Shown: positions 24,765 through 32,835 of the stretch, in pieces | Numbering within the stretch: position 1 is the stretch's first letter | How the letters are laid out: each line of letters starts with the position of its first letter | DNA from: Pseudomonas parafulva | GTDB taxonomy: Bacteria; Pseudomonadota; Gammaproteobacteria; Pseudomonadales; Pseudomonadaceae | DNA: 64,000 bases | Reading direction: 5' to 3' | Assembly: GCF_000800255.1 (NCBI RefSeq) | Contig: NZ_CP009747.1 | Location: forward strand, 3,286,001 to 3,350,000 | Notes under the pieces: model-generated | What the model was told of the DNA's origin: nothing | Database searches by the model: none | The model's input: only the letters and a program-made list of their open reading frames with translations | Position numbers and translations under genes: made by a program

Positions 24765-26381
24765 TCAGACCGCCAGGCGGGCATCTTCCATGGCCTTCAC
24801 CTGCTCCAGTAACACTGCCCGCAGCTCCGGCGGCCGCACCGGCTTGGCCAGCACCGAGATGTCCTGGTCAGCCACCAAGGCGCGGATACGCGCCATCTCA
24901 TGCCCGGTCATGATCATCGCCGGCACGTCCCAGCCGCGGCGCTCACGAATGGCAGCAATGCACTCGGCGCCGGAAATCTGGGTACCCAGATCATAGTCGG
25001 CAATGATGATGTCGCATTCGGTGATCACGTTCAGGCCATCGCTATGGCCCTCCACCTCGCAGCCCCACTTCTCCAGCAACGCCGAGGTGGCCATCAGGAC
25101 ACTCGCGTCGTCTTCCACCAGGCACACGCGCAGGCCTTGCAGACGGCTCTGCACCGGGGCCTGGCGTACGATCTCCTGACCGGGGGCGATGGCCTGCAAG
25201 CCATGAATGGTTGCGCAGGTGCCATGGTCAACCCGCGAATCCAAGCGAACCTGCAGGTCGATCAACTCGCCGATACGCCTGACGATGGACAAGCCCAGGC
25301 CCAAGCCTTCCACGTCCTTGTCGCGCGCATGACGCACCCGGTAGAACTCCTTGAACACCTCGGGCAAGTGTTCGGCGGCGATCCCACGGCCTTTGTCGTA
25401 GATGACGATGGACAGGCCCTTGCCGTGGCGGCGCACCCCCACCAGTACCGGCTGACCGGCGGCGTACTTGAGGGCGTTGGAGATCAGGTTCTGCACCATG
25501 GTACTCAGCAGCCCCGGATTGACGCTCACCCAGTGCTGGCAGGGCCGCAGGCGCAGCTCCACCCCCGCCCAGCGCGCCGCCTCCTGGTTCTGCTTGATCA
25601 CATCCTGCAGCAGCGCGTTGAGGTTGACCGGCTCCGATTGCGGTTCGAGCTGGCCGTTGTCGAGAGTGTAGATGTCCAGGATCGAGCGGAACAGCTGCGA
25701 AACGGTGTGCAGCGAGCGGTCGATGTTGTCCACCAGGCGCAGTTCCTCGCGCCCCAGGTGGGCGTCGCGCAGGCAGGCGGTGAACAGGCCGATGGAGTGG
25801 ATCGGCTGGCGCAGGTCGTGACTGGCCTGGGCCAGGAAGCGCGACTTTTCCTGGTTGGCGGCGATGGCTTCTTCGGAGGCGATGCGCGTGCGTTTGAGCA
25901 GAATGTGCGCGTAGGCCGGCACCACGATGGTGGTCACCATCAGCATCAGGAACATGTAGGGCTGCGAGTGCCAGAAGGGGTTGATCCAGAACACCACGAC
26001 CAGCATCGACAGCGCGATCATGGTCGCCCAGGCCAGGTACTGCGAGCCGAAGCGCATGCCGTTGCCCAACGTCACCCAGAGCAGAGCCGCGTAGACCGGC
26101 AGTGCGCCCTCGCCGCCGACACACAAGGCGAAGGAGATGCCGGCATAGTCATGGAACATGGCGAATATCCGCCGCCAGAAGAAGTGCCCCGGTCGCCGTT
26201 TGATCAGCATGCGCAGAGGCACTGCCACGCTGATGAAGAACGCCATGTACCAGAGGATCGGCGCGTAAGTGGCGAAGTTGCTCGATGGCAGGCAGGCCAC
26301 GATGAAGATGTACAGCGATGCGCAGGTACTGACCGTCAGGCGCAACGTGGCCTGGTCGAGTTCGCTGTTCTTCTCGGTCAT
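24765..26381 (-). CDS. Hybrid sensor histidine kinase (paralogue 2)
   Basis: This 538-residue protein has the same architecture as its downstream neighbour: a six-helix membrane sensor (about 15-163), His188 in QASHDLRQPIHSIG, a HATPase with YDKGRGIAAEHLPE and GLGLGLSIVRRIG, and a C-terminal receiver with IIIADYDLG and VLAKPVRP. Kinase and receiver parts are very similar to paralogue 1, while the membrane sensor has diverged, which suggests duplication followed by change of input. It is divergent from a response-regulator gene 102 bp away that retains a normal phosphoacceptor, its likely partner. Confidence 0.9.
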   Translation of the reverse strand: MTEKNSELDQATLRLTVSTCASLYIFIVACLPSSNFATYAPILWYMAFFISVAVPLRMLIKRRPGHFFWRRIFAMFHDYAGISFALCVGGEGALPVYAALLWVTLGNGMRFGSQYLAWATMIALSMLVVVFWINPFWHSQPYMFLMLMVTTIVVPAYAHILLKRTRIASEEAIAANQEKSRFLAQASHDLRQPIHSIGLFTACLRDAHLGREELRLVDNIDRSLHTVSQLFRSILDIYTLDNGQLEPQSEPVNLNALLQDVIKQNQEAARWAGVELRLRPCQHWVSVNPGLLSTMVQNLISNALKYAAGQPVLVGVRRHGKGLSIVIYDKGRGIAAEHLPEVFKEFYRVRHARDKDVEGLGLGLSIVRRIGELIDLQVRLDSRVDHGTCATIHGLQAIAPGQEIVRQAPVQSRLQGLRVCLVEDDASVLMATSALLEKWGCEVEGHSDGLNVITECDIIIADYDLGTQISGAECIAAIRERRGWDVPAMIMTGHEMARIRALVADQDISVLAKPVRPPELRAVLLEQVKAMEDARLAV

Positions 26382-26483
26382 GTTATCTGCACCTCTACGC
26401 GCGTCTGGGCGCGGTTGAATTTGAACCCTGGGTCAAGGTTTGCGTTACTATGCGCCCACTCGGGCGTCGGATGGGTCTGGAAC

Positions 26484-27116
26484 ATGTCGTGCAGAATCAT
26501 AGTGGCGGATGACCACCCGCTGTTTCGCGAGGGCATGCTGCGGACGTTGGAACGGCTCCTGCCTGGCGCGCAGATCGAACAGGCCGGCAACCTGGATGAA
26601 GTACTGACCCTGGCCCGCCACGGCGGCGAAATCGATTCGTTAGTGCTCGATCTTCGGTTTCCGGGCCTCACGTCACTGTCGGTCATCGGCCAACTGCGCC
26701 AGGAATTCAAGCGCACCTCCATCATCGTGGTGTCCATGGTCGATGACCTGGACGTCATTTCCCAGGTCATCGGCCAAGGCGCCGATGGCTTCATCGGCAA
26801 GAATGTCGACCCTGCCGGTATCGCCGAGGCCATCATGGCCATTCGCGAGGGCGAAGTGGTGGTCCGCTACAACCCGGAAAACCCGATCCTGGACCCCAGT
26901 CTTTCCAACCTCACCGCCCGCCAGAAACAGGTGCTTGGCCTGATCGCCGCCGGCAAGACCAACAAAGAGATCGCCAAGGAACTGGGTATTTCGCCGTTCA
27001 CCGTGCGCATTCATGTCTCCACGCTGCTCAAGACACTGGGCGTGCCCACTCGGGCGGCAGCGGCGGCTCAATTCAGCAACTTTCCAGTTACCGGTAGTTG
27101 GACCCTGGAGCGTTGA
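26484..27116 (+). CDS. LuxR/NarL-type response regulator (canonical)
   Basis: This 210-residue protein has a receiver with D9-D10, phosphoacceptor D56 (SLVLDLRFPG), a Ser switch (IIVVSMVDD) and Lys (GFIGK), then a LuxR-type HTH (LTARQKQVLGLIAAGKTNKE, SPFTVRIHVSTLLKTLG). It is the same length as the Glu56 paralogue at 22446. It is transcribed divergently from the second hybrid kinase. The style resembles the AgmR/ErdR group of pseudomonad regulators, but I do not assign a name. It is a candidate binder of the 16-bp dyads in this block. Confidence 0.9.
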   Translation: MSCRIIVADDHPLFREGMLRTLERLLPGAQIEQAGNLDEVLTLARHGGEIDSLVLDLRFPGLTSLSVIGQLRQEFKRTSIIVVSMVDDLDVISQVIGQGADGFIGKNVDPAGIAEAIMAIREGEVVVRYNPENPILDPSLSNLTARQKQVLGLIAAGKTNKEIAKELGISPFTVRIHVSTLLKTLGVPTRAAAAAQFSNFPVTGSWTLER

Positions 27117-27150
27117 AATTTTTAAGTTGGTGAGCTGACTCAGCAGCGGT

Positions 27151-27158
27151 TAGTACAG
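27151..27158 (+). promoter_or_regulatory. Half-site of the shared dyad
   Basis: TAGTACAG, identical to one arm of the full site 67 bp downstream. It could be a secondary weak site in the same leader. Confidence 0.35.
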
Positions 27159-27217
27159 TTACCTGGCAATGAATAGCAACCAGTCGCCAGTATAAACACT
27201 CCACTTCTGCGCGCCGT

Positions 27218-27233
27218 TAGTACAGGTGTGCTA
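27218..27233. promoter_or_regulatory. 16-bp dyad upstream of lipoprotein gene
   Basis: TAGTACAGGTGTGCTA is the exact reverse complement of the site at 22344-22359. It lies 162 bp upstream of the lipoprotein ATG at 27396, in a 279-bp gap without genes. Confidence 0.65.
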
Positions 27234-27395
27234 TAGCCGAGAAAGAGCAGCAGGCATACCCTCTGCCGGCACTTTCACTCACTGAAAAGGCTGCTCTAGT
27301 TCACACTTCGGCGTTGCGTTGTGGGCACCTGTGTGTCTCGATTCGATAGCCGTCAACTTCCACTGGAACAGCCGCGACCTTTTACAGGTGACGCT

Positions 27396-27884
27396 ATGGC
27401 TCGCACACATAAACAATTCATGCACATCGGATTGGCTGTATGCCTGATGACCGGTGCTCTCACCGGCTGCAGCAGCTCAGGCAACTTCGTCAATCCACTC
27501 GACTCGGGATCGCAGAAGTACAACGTGGCCTACCTGAAGCAGACGTTGATCCCCGGCAAGACCACCAAGTCCCAGGTGCAACAACTGTTCGGCACGCCCG
27601 CAGAGGAATCACTGGACGCCTCCAGCCGCAGCAATGGTTCGAACTGGACGTACAGCAAGAGCGAAGAAGGTCTGGACAAGTACATGGCCCTGGCCCACAA
27701 GTATGTGTCCACCGAAAACAGCCTGAAGATGTACGACGCTTCTGCGCAGGTTTCCAAGGCGCAGGGCGTGATGAGCGACGTAGGTAGCGTCACCGGGATG
27801 AACAAGCCCTCCAGCCAAGCCCAAGGCTCTCGGCTGGTCATCTATTTTGTGGATGACGTGATGGATCACTACCAGTTGTACTGA
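27396..27884 (+). CDS. BamE/SmpA-like lipoprotein
   Basis: This 162-residue lipoprotein has a lipobox ending at Cys25 (GALTGC) followed by serines, favouring outer-membrane sorting. The stretch LKQTLIPGKTTKSQVQQLFG followed by TPAEES and later SNWTYS is the SmpA/OmlA/BamE pattern (PGKTTKxQVxxLFG ... W.Y), and the C-terminal LVIYFVDDVMDHYQLY fits too. The insert of about 50 residues between the two halves is longer than in housekeeping BamE, so it is a paralogue rather than the Bam component. AGGTGA precedes the ATG at 27396. It shares a candidate operator with the response-regulator and autotransporter genes. Confidence 0.75.
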   Translation: MARTHKQFMHIGLAVCLMTGALTGCSSSGNFVNPLDSGSQKYNVAYLKQTLIPGKTTKSQVQQLFGTPAEESLDASSRSNGSNWTYSKSEEGLDKYMALAHKYVSTENSLKMYDASAQVSKAQGVMSDVGSVTGMNKPSSQAQGSRLVIYFVDDVMDHYQLY

Positions 27885-28000
27885 TCAAGGTAGGGCGCGG
27901 TGGCGCGCCCTGCTGGAGGCAGGTCGAGCACATCGCCGGGCAGGGACGCCCGACATTGCCTCTGGAGGCGCCATCAGGCAAGCAATGGCAAAAACGAAAA

Positions 28001-28021
28001 AGCCCGCCATATAGGCGGGCT
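28001..28021 (-). terminator. Terminator of the tRNA operon
   Basis: AGCCCGCC / GGCGGGCT with a 5-nt loop. On the minus strand an A/T-rich TTTTTCG tail follows, 80 bp after tRNA-Lys; on the plus strand it could also serve the lipoprotein gene. Confidence 0.75.
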
Positions 28022-28101
28022 GTTTCTTGTCCTCATCACACTGAAGCAGAACTTCTTCTCGCTTCATTCAGCTCCCACTACCTCAGGAACCGCTGTGAAT
28101 A

Positions 28102-28177
28102 TGGTGGGTCGTGTAGGATTCGAACCTACGACCAATTGGTTAAAAGCCAACTGCTCTACCAACTGAGCTAACGACCC
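28102..28177 (-). tRNA. tRNA-Lys (anticodon TTT)
   Basis: A 76-nt cloverleaf: GGGTCGTTAGCTCAG ... anticodon loop CTTTTAA ... GGTTCGAATCC ... CGACCCACCA, with CCA encoded. Last gene of a three-tRNA operon. Confidence 0.95.
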
Positions 28178-28183
28178 AGAAAA

Positions 28184-28260
28184 TGGTCGGGGTGAGGGGA
28201 TTCGAACTCCTGACATCCTGCTCCCAAAGCAGGCGCGCTACCGGACTGCGCTACACCCCG
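28184..28260 (-). tRNA. tRNA-Pro (anticodon TGG)
   Basis: A 77-nt cloverleaf: CGGGGTGTAGCGCAG ... anticodon loop TTTGGGA ... AGTTCGAATCC ... CACCCCGACCA. Middle gene of the operon, 6 bp from tRNA-Lys. Confidence 0.95.
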
Positions 28261-28264
28261 AAAT

Positions 28265-28340
28265 TGGCTCCGCGACCTGGACTCGAACCAGGGACCCAAT
28301 GATTAACAGTCATTTGCTCTACCGACTGAGCTATCGCGGA
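28265..28340 (-). tRNA. tRNA-Asn (anticodon GTT)
   Basis: A 76-nt cloverleaf: TCCGCGATAGCTCAG ... anticodon loop CTGTTAA ... GGTTCGAGTCC ... TCGCGGAGCCA. First gene of the operon, 4 bp from tRNA-Pro. Confidence 0.95.
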
Positions 28341-28420
28341 ACTGCACTTCGTACAACCTTACAACTGCGAAGCTTGTGTTAGCTTCGATCTCTTTAGCGT
28401 TGTCGCTGCTGAGGCCGGCT

Positions 28421-28448
28421 ATTCTACATTCTTCGTTTTGCTTGTCAA
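28421..28448 (-). promoter_or_regulatory. Sigma-70 promoter of the tRNA operon
   Basis: On the minus strand, TTGACA (28443-28448), a 16-bp spacer and TAGAAT (28421-28426), about 80 bp upstream of tRNA-Asn. This is near consensus, as expected for stable RNA. The rest of the 28341-28655 gap is A/T-rich and shows nothing else. Confidence 0.8.
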
Positions 28449-28655
28449 CCACTTTTTTTCACCCAACTTACTGATTTGTAAGTTGTTTTCAGATCACCTG
28501 TACCGCCGTTGATCTGGGTAGTGCCTGACAGCGGTGCGAATATTAGGCGTACCGTTTTCATTGTGCAAGCATTTTTTTCAAAATTTTCAGCGAGTTAGCA
28601 CGGAGCGAGAAAAATCAGGGATTTGCGCACCTCGCCCCTGCGCGGCGACAAGAAA

Positions 28656-28677
28656 AAGCCCCGCGGATGCGGGGCTT
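28656..28677 (-). terminator. clpB terminator
   Basis: AAGCCCCGC / GCGGGGCTT with a 4-nt loop; on the minus strand a TTTTTC tail follows. It lies 17 bp after the clpB stop. Confidence 0.9.
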
Positions 28678-28694
28678 CTCTACCACGTGAAGAC

Positions 28695-31259
28695 TCAGGC
28701 GAAGACGATCTCGTCGCCCTCCACCTGCGCCGTGATCGCCGCACCTGGCACGAACTGGCCCGCGAGGATCAATTGCGCCAGCGGGTTCTCGATCCAGCGC
28801 TGGATCGCCCGTTTCAGCGGGCGCGCGCCATACACCGGGTCGTAACCCACTGCGATCAACTTGTCCAAGGCCTCGGGGCTGAGGTTCAAGGCCAGCTCGC
28901 GTTCGGCCAGACGACCGCGCAGACGGCCAAGCTGGATCTCGGTGATACCGGCGATCTGCTCGCGGCCCAGCGGCTCGAACACCACCACTTCGTCGATACG
29001 GTTGATGAACTCCGGCCGGAAGTGCGCGCCCACGGCATCCATCACGGCTGCACGCTGGGCCTCGCGGTCGCCGACCAATTCCTGGATCTGCGCCGAGCCC
29101 AGGTTCGAGGTCATCACGATCACCGTGTTGCGAAAATCCACGGTACGGCCGTGGCTGTCGGTCAGACGGCCATCTTCCAGCACCTGCAGCAACACGTTGA
29201 ATACGTCCGGGTGGGCCTTCTCCACTTCGTCGAGCAGCACCACCGAGTAGGGTTTGCGTCGCACCGCCTCGGTCAGGTAACCGCCCTCTTCATAACCCAC
29301 GTAGCCCGGCGGAGCACCGATCAGCCGCGCGACCGAATGCTTCTCCATGAACTCGGACATGTCGATGCGCACCATGGCCTCCTCGGTGTCGAACAGGAAC
29401 TCGGCCAGCGCCTTGCACAGCTCGGTCTTGCCCACACCGGTGGGGCCGAGGAACAGGAACGAACCGCTGGGGCGGTTGGGGTCGGACAACCCGGCGCGCG
29501 AGCGGCGCACCGCATTGGCCACGGCGGTCACCGCCTCGTTCTGGCCGATCACCCGCTCGTGCAGCAGGCTTTCCATCTTCAGCAGCTTGTCGCGCTCGCC
29601 TTCGAGCATTTTCGACACCGGAATGCCGGTCCACTTGGAGACCACCTCGGCGATTTCTTCCTCGGTGACCTTGTTGCGCAGCAGTTGGTTATCGGTCTTG
29701 CCATGCTGGTCGACCATCTGCAGGCTGCGCTCCAGGTCCGGGATCACCCCATACTGCAGTTCGGCCATGCGGCTCAGGTCGCCCTTGCGCCGGGCCGCTT
29801 CGAGTTCCCGGCGGGCCTGTTCGATCTTCTGCTGGATCTGCGCCGAACCCTGCACCTCGGCCTTCTCCGACGCCCAGATCTCTTCCAGGTCGGAATACTC
29901 GCGCTCCAGACGGGCGATTTCCTCGGTGAGCTTCTCCAGACGCTTCTTCGCCGCGTCGTCCTCTTCCTTCTTCAGCGCCTGGGATTCCACCTTGAGCTGG
30001 ATCAGGCGACGGTCGAGACGGTCGAGCACTTCGGGTTTGGAGTCGATCTCCATGCGAATGCGGCTGGCGGCTTCGTCGATCAGGTCGATGGCTTTGTCGG
30101 GCAGTTGACGATCAGTGATGTAGCGGTGGCTGAGCTTGGCCGCCGCGATGATCGCGCCGTCGGTGATCGCCACCTTGTGGTGCACCTCGTAGCGCTCCTT
30201 GAGGCCACGCAGGATAGCGATGGTGTCTTCCTCGCTCGGCTCCTCGACCAGCACCTTCTGGAAGCGTCGCTCCAGCGCCGCGTCCTTCTCGATGAACTGG
30301 CGATACTCGTTGAGGGTGGTCGCGCCCACGCAGTGCAGCTCGCCGCGCGCCAGCGCCGGCTTGAGCATGTTGCCGGCGTCCATGGCGCCCTCGCCCTTAC
30401 CAGCGCCGACCATGGTGTGCAGTTCGTCGATGAACAGGATGACCTGGCCGTCCTGCTTGGACAGCTCGTTGAGCAGCCCCTTGAGGCGTTCCTCGAACTC
30501 GCCGCGGTACTTGGCGCCGGCGATCAGCGCGCCCATGTCCAGGGCCAGCAGACGCTTGCCCTTGAGCCCATCGGGCACTTCGCCGTTGATGATGCGCTGG
30601 GCCAGGCCCTCGGCGATGGCGGTCTTGCCCACGCCGGGTTCGCCGATCAGCACCGGGTTGTTCTTGGTACGGCGCTGCAACACCTGCACGGTGCGGCGGA
30701 TTTCGTCGTCACGGCCGATCACCGGGTCGAGCTTGCCTTCCTCGGCGCGCTTGGTCAGGTCGACGGTGTACTTGTCCAGCGCCTGGCGCGATTCCTCGAC
30801 GTTGGCGTCGTTGACCGCCGCGCCGCCGCGCAGGTTGTTGATGGCGTTTTCCAGGGCCTTCTTGCTCACGCCCTGGCCGAGCAGCAACTTGCCGACCTTG
30901 CTGTTCTCGTCCATGGCGGCGAGCAACACCAGCTCGCTGGAAATGAACTGGTCGCCCTTCTGCTGGGCCAGACGGTCGGCCTGGTTGAGCAGGCGCGCCA
31001 GGTCCTGGGACATGTTCACGTCGCCGGTGGGATTCTGGATCTTGGGCAGTTGGTCGAGCTCCTTGGTCAACGCCTTGCGCAGGCTGTTGACGTCGAAGCC
31101 AACCTGCATCAGCAGCGGCTTGATCGAGCCGCCCTGCTGCTCGATCAGGGCCTGCAGCAGGTGCACAGGTTCGATGGCCGGGTGGTCCATGCCCACGGCC
31201 AGGGATTGGGAGTCGGATAACGCCAGTTGCAGCTTGCTGGTCAGTCGGTCTATTCGCAT
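28695..31259 (-). CDS. clpB: ATP-dependent disaggregase ClpB
   Basis: This 854-residue Hsp100 chaperone solubilises aggregated proteins with DnaK/DnaJ/GrpE. It begins [20 protein letters not shown] (N-domain). NBD1 has Walker [15 protein letters not shown] and the pore loop [11 protein letters not shown], the coiled-coil M-domain lies at about 410-525, and NBD2 has [14 protein letters not shown] and pore loop [13 protein letters not shown]. The C-terminus is complete. The ATG at 31259 follows AAGGAAGG; the frame to 31364 runs through the promoter. A sigma-32-type promoter lies upstream and a strong terminator downstream. Confidence 0.97.
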   Translation of the reverse strand: MRIDRLTSKLQLALSDSQSLAVGMDHPAIEPVHLLQALIEQQGGSIKPLLMQVGFDVNSLRKALTKELDQLPKIQNPTGDVNMSQDLARLLNQADRLAQQKGDQFISSELVLLAAMDENSKVGKLLLGQGVSKKALENAINNLRGGAAVNDANVEESRQALDKYTVDLTKRAEEGKLDPVIGRDDEIRRTVQVLQRRTKNNPVLIGEPGVGKTAIAEGLAQRIINGEVPDGLKGKRLLALDMGALIAGAKYRGEFEERLKGLLNELSKQDGQVILFIDELHTMVGAGKGEGAMDAGNMLKPALARGELHCVGATTLNEYRQFIEKDAALERRFQKVLVEEPSEEDTIAILRGLKERYEVHHKVAITDGAIIAAAKLSHRYITDRQLPDKAIDLIDEAASRIRMEIDSKPEVLDRLDRRLIQLKVESQALKKEEDDAAKKRLEKLTEEIARLEREYSDLEEIWASEKAEVQGSAQIQQKIEQARRELEAARRKGDLSRMAELQYGVIPDLERSLQMVDQHGKTDNQLLRNKVTEEEIAEVVSKWTGIPVSKMLEGERDKLLKMESLLHERVIGQNEAVTAVANAVRRSRAGLSDPNRPSGSFLFLGPTGVGKTELCKALAEFLFDTEEAMVRIDMSEFMEKHSVARLIGAPPGYVGYEEGGYLTEAVRRKPYSVVLLDEVEKAHPDVFNVLLQVLEDGRLTDSHGRTVDFRNTVIVMTSNLGSAQIQELVGDREAQRAAVMDAVGAHFRPEFINRIDEVVVFEPLGREQIAGITEIQLGRLRGRLAERELALNLSPEALDKLIAVGYDPVYGARPLKRAIQRWIENPLAQLILAGQFVPGAAITAQVEGDEIVFA

Positions 31260-31337
31260 GGGGGATACCTTCCTTAAAAAGGGCAGGCGGAGCGATAAAC
31301 AGCACCCGTTAAGAAGAACCTGCCGGAGATGACCCAT

Positions 31338-31365
31338 ACATAGGGCCAATTCTGGAAGATTCAAG
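31338..31365 (-). promoter_or_regulatory. Sigma-32 (heat-shock) promoter of clpB
   Basis: On the minus strand, CTTGAAT (31359-31365), a 13-bp spacer and CCCTATGT (31338-31345), close to the RpoH consensus CTTGAAA-N13/14-CCCCATNT. It lies 79 bp upstream of the clpB start. Confidence 0.8.
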
Positions 31366-31414
31366 CTTAGCGGGGTTGACCAGGATCAGTGTGGGCAAGG
31401 TGCGGAACGTGACA

Positions 31415-31438
31415 GGAGGGGCGCTTGGCCGCCCCTCC
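31415..31438 (-). terminator. Hairpin after DUF1329 gene
   Basis: GGAGGGGCG / CGCCCCTCC with a 6-nt loop, 8 bp after the DUF1329 stop on the minus strand. No U-tract follows, so it may need Rho or be a 3' stability element. Confidence 0.5.
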
Positions 31439-31446
31439 CGAAGACT

Positions 31447-32820
31447 TCAGCGCACCCCGCTCTGGCGCAGGGCGGCGGGCTGGAAGTCGGCCTTGTTGGC
31501 AGTGAAGGTGAAGTCATAGGACTTCTTCTCTTCGTTCTTCATGCCCAGGGCCAGGTAGCGCCCCGACTGCAGGTCGTAGATGGCTTCGAGGGTGTACCAC
31601 GGTACCTGGTTGTTGTAGTACGGCTGGGCGAAGGCTTCCGATACGCGCCACAGTTGCCCACGACCGTCGTACTGGTCGATCACCGCGGCCTGCCAGGTGT
31701 CCTCGTCGATATAGAAGTCACGCTTGGCGTAGATGTGCTTCTGACCCGGCTTCAAGGTCGCGACCACGTGCCACACCCGACGCAGCTCGTAACGCGCCAG
31801 GTCCTGGTTGATGTGACCGGCCTTGATGATGTCCGCGTACTTGAGTTTGGGATCGTCGAGCTTGAACGCGTTGGAGGCGATGTACATCTCTTTCTTGCCT
31901 TCGAGCTTCCAGTCGTAGCGGTCAGGCGCGCCGTTGTACATGTCCAGGTTATCGGAGGTGCGCAGGCCGTCGGCGGCGGTGCCCGGTCCGTCGTAGGACA
32001 CTTGCGGCGCCATGCGCACGCGACGCTGGCCGGCGTTGTAGATCCACGCCTTGCGCGGCTCCTTGACCTGGTCGAGGGTCTCGTGCACCAGCAGCACGGT
32101 TCCGGCCAGACGCGCGGGCGCGGTCACTTCCTGCTTGAAATAGAACAGCACGTTGCCCGGGTTGTTCGGGTCGTAGTCCTTCATTTTGTCGCGGAACACG
32201 AACTGGTCGCTGAAGTACACCAGGCTGTAGGAGCCGTTCTGCTGCGGCGTGGCCTGCGTCACTAGGCGTGCCACGCTGCCACCGCGATAACGGGTGATGT
32301 GGTTCCACACCACCTCGACACCGCTCTTGGGGATCGGGAACGGCACCGCGCCGCGGAAGTTGTTCAGGCCGTTGCCACCCTCCACCAGGGTGGCGTTGGT
32401 GGCGTTGGCCTTGATGTCGGCGAACACCGAATCCGGCACGGTGGCACCGCGGTGGGTCTTGTACACCGGCAGCTTGTAGGTATCCGGGTAGCGCTTGAGC
32501 ATCGCCAACTGGCCAGGGGCAAGCTTGTCCTTGTACTGCTCGGCATTGGCTGCGGTGATGGTGAACAGCGGCTTCTCGCTGGCGTACGGGTCGGCCAGGA
32601 AGCCGCGCCCATCGACGCTGCCGGCATTCTTGCCCAGCGGCTCCCAGGGGCCAATGGAGCCATCGGCATTGCCGGCCTTCTCGGCGCCCATGGGGGTGAG
32701 CGTGGACCCGAGCTTGGCCGCTTCGTCGGCGGACACCGCCGCCATGACACTGCCCGCCAGCAGGGACACACCCAGCACACCGGCCTTGAGCAGACTTGTG
32801 GTCATCGTCATCGTCGTCAT
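31447..32820 (-). CDS. DUF1329 outer-membrane lipid/hydrophobic-compound protein
   Basis: This 457-residue exported protein has a signal peptide (VLGVSLLAGSVMAA|VS) and DUF1329 features (SADEAAKLGSTLTPMGAEKA, GGNGLNNFRGAVPFPIPKSG, LDMYNGAPDRYDWKLEGKKE). It is predicted to be related to LolB-like lipid-binding folds. DUF1329 genes almost always follow a DUF1302 gene, as here (15-nt gap), and occur with hydrocarbon, alcohol or fatty-acid catabolic genes. Three ATG codons lie within the first six codons, so the exact start is uncertain. Proposed role: moving hydrophobic substrates across the outer envelope. Confidence 0.85.
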   Translation of the reverse strand: MTTMTMTTSLLKAGVLGVSLLAGSVMAAVSADEAAKLGSTLTPMGAEKAGNADGSIGPWEPLGKNAGSVDGRGFLADPYASEKPLFTITAANAEQYKDKLAPGQLAMLKRYPDTYKLPVYKTHRGATVPDSVFADIKANATNATLVEGGNGLNNFRGAVPFPIPKSGVEVVWNHITRYRGGSVARLVTQATPQQNGSYSLVYFSDQFVFRDKMKDYDPNNPGNVLFYFKQEVTAPARLAGTVLLVHETLDQVKEPRKAWIYNAGQRRVRMAPQVSYDGPGTAADGLRTSDNLDMYNGAPDRYDWKLEGKKEMYIASNAFKLDDPKLKYADIIKAGHINQDLARYELRRVWHVVATLKPGQKHIYAKRDFYIDEDTWQAAVIDQYDGRGQLWRVSEAFAQPYYNNQVPWYTLEAIYDLQSGRYLALGMKNEEKKSYDFTFTANKADFQPAALRQSGVR

Positions 32821-32835
32821 CCTGAATCTGAGTGC

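Noticed and set aside
28623..31220. 865-codon open frame on the plus strand opposite clpB
   Set aside because: It is a mirror of the highly biased GC-rich clpB codons, has no recognisable domain and no ribosome site. ClpB on the minus strand is unambiguous.
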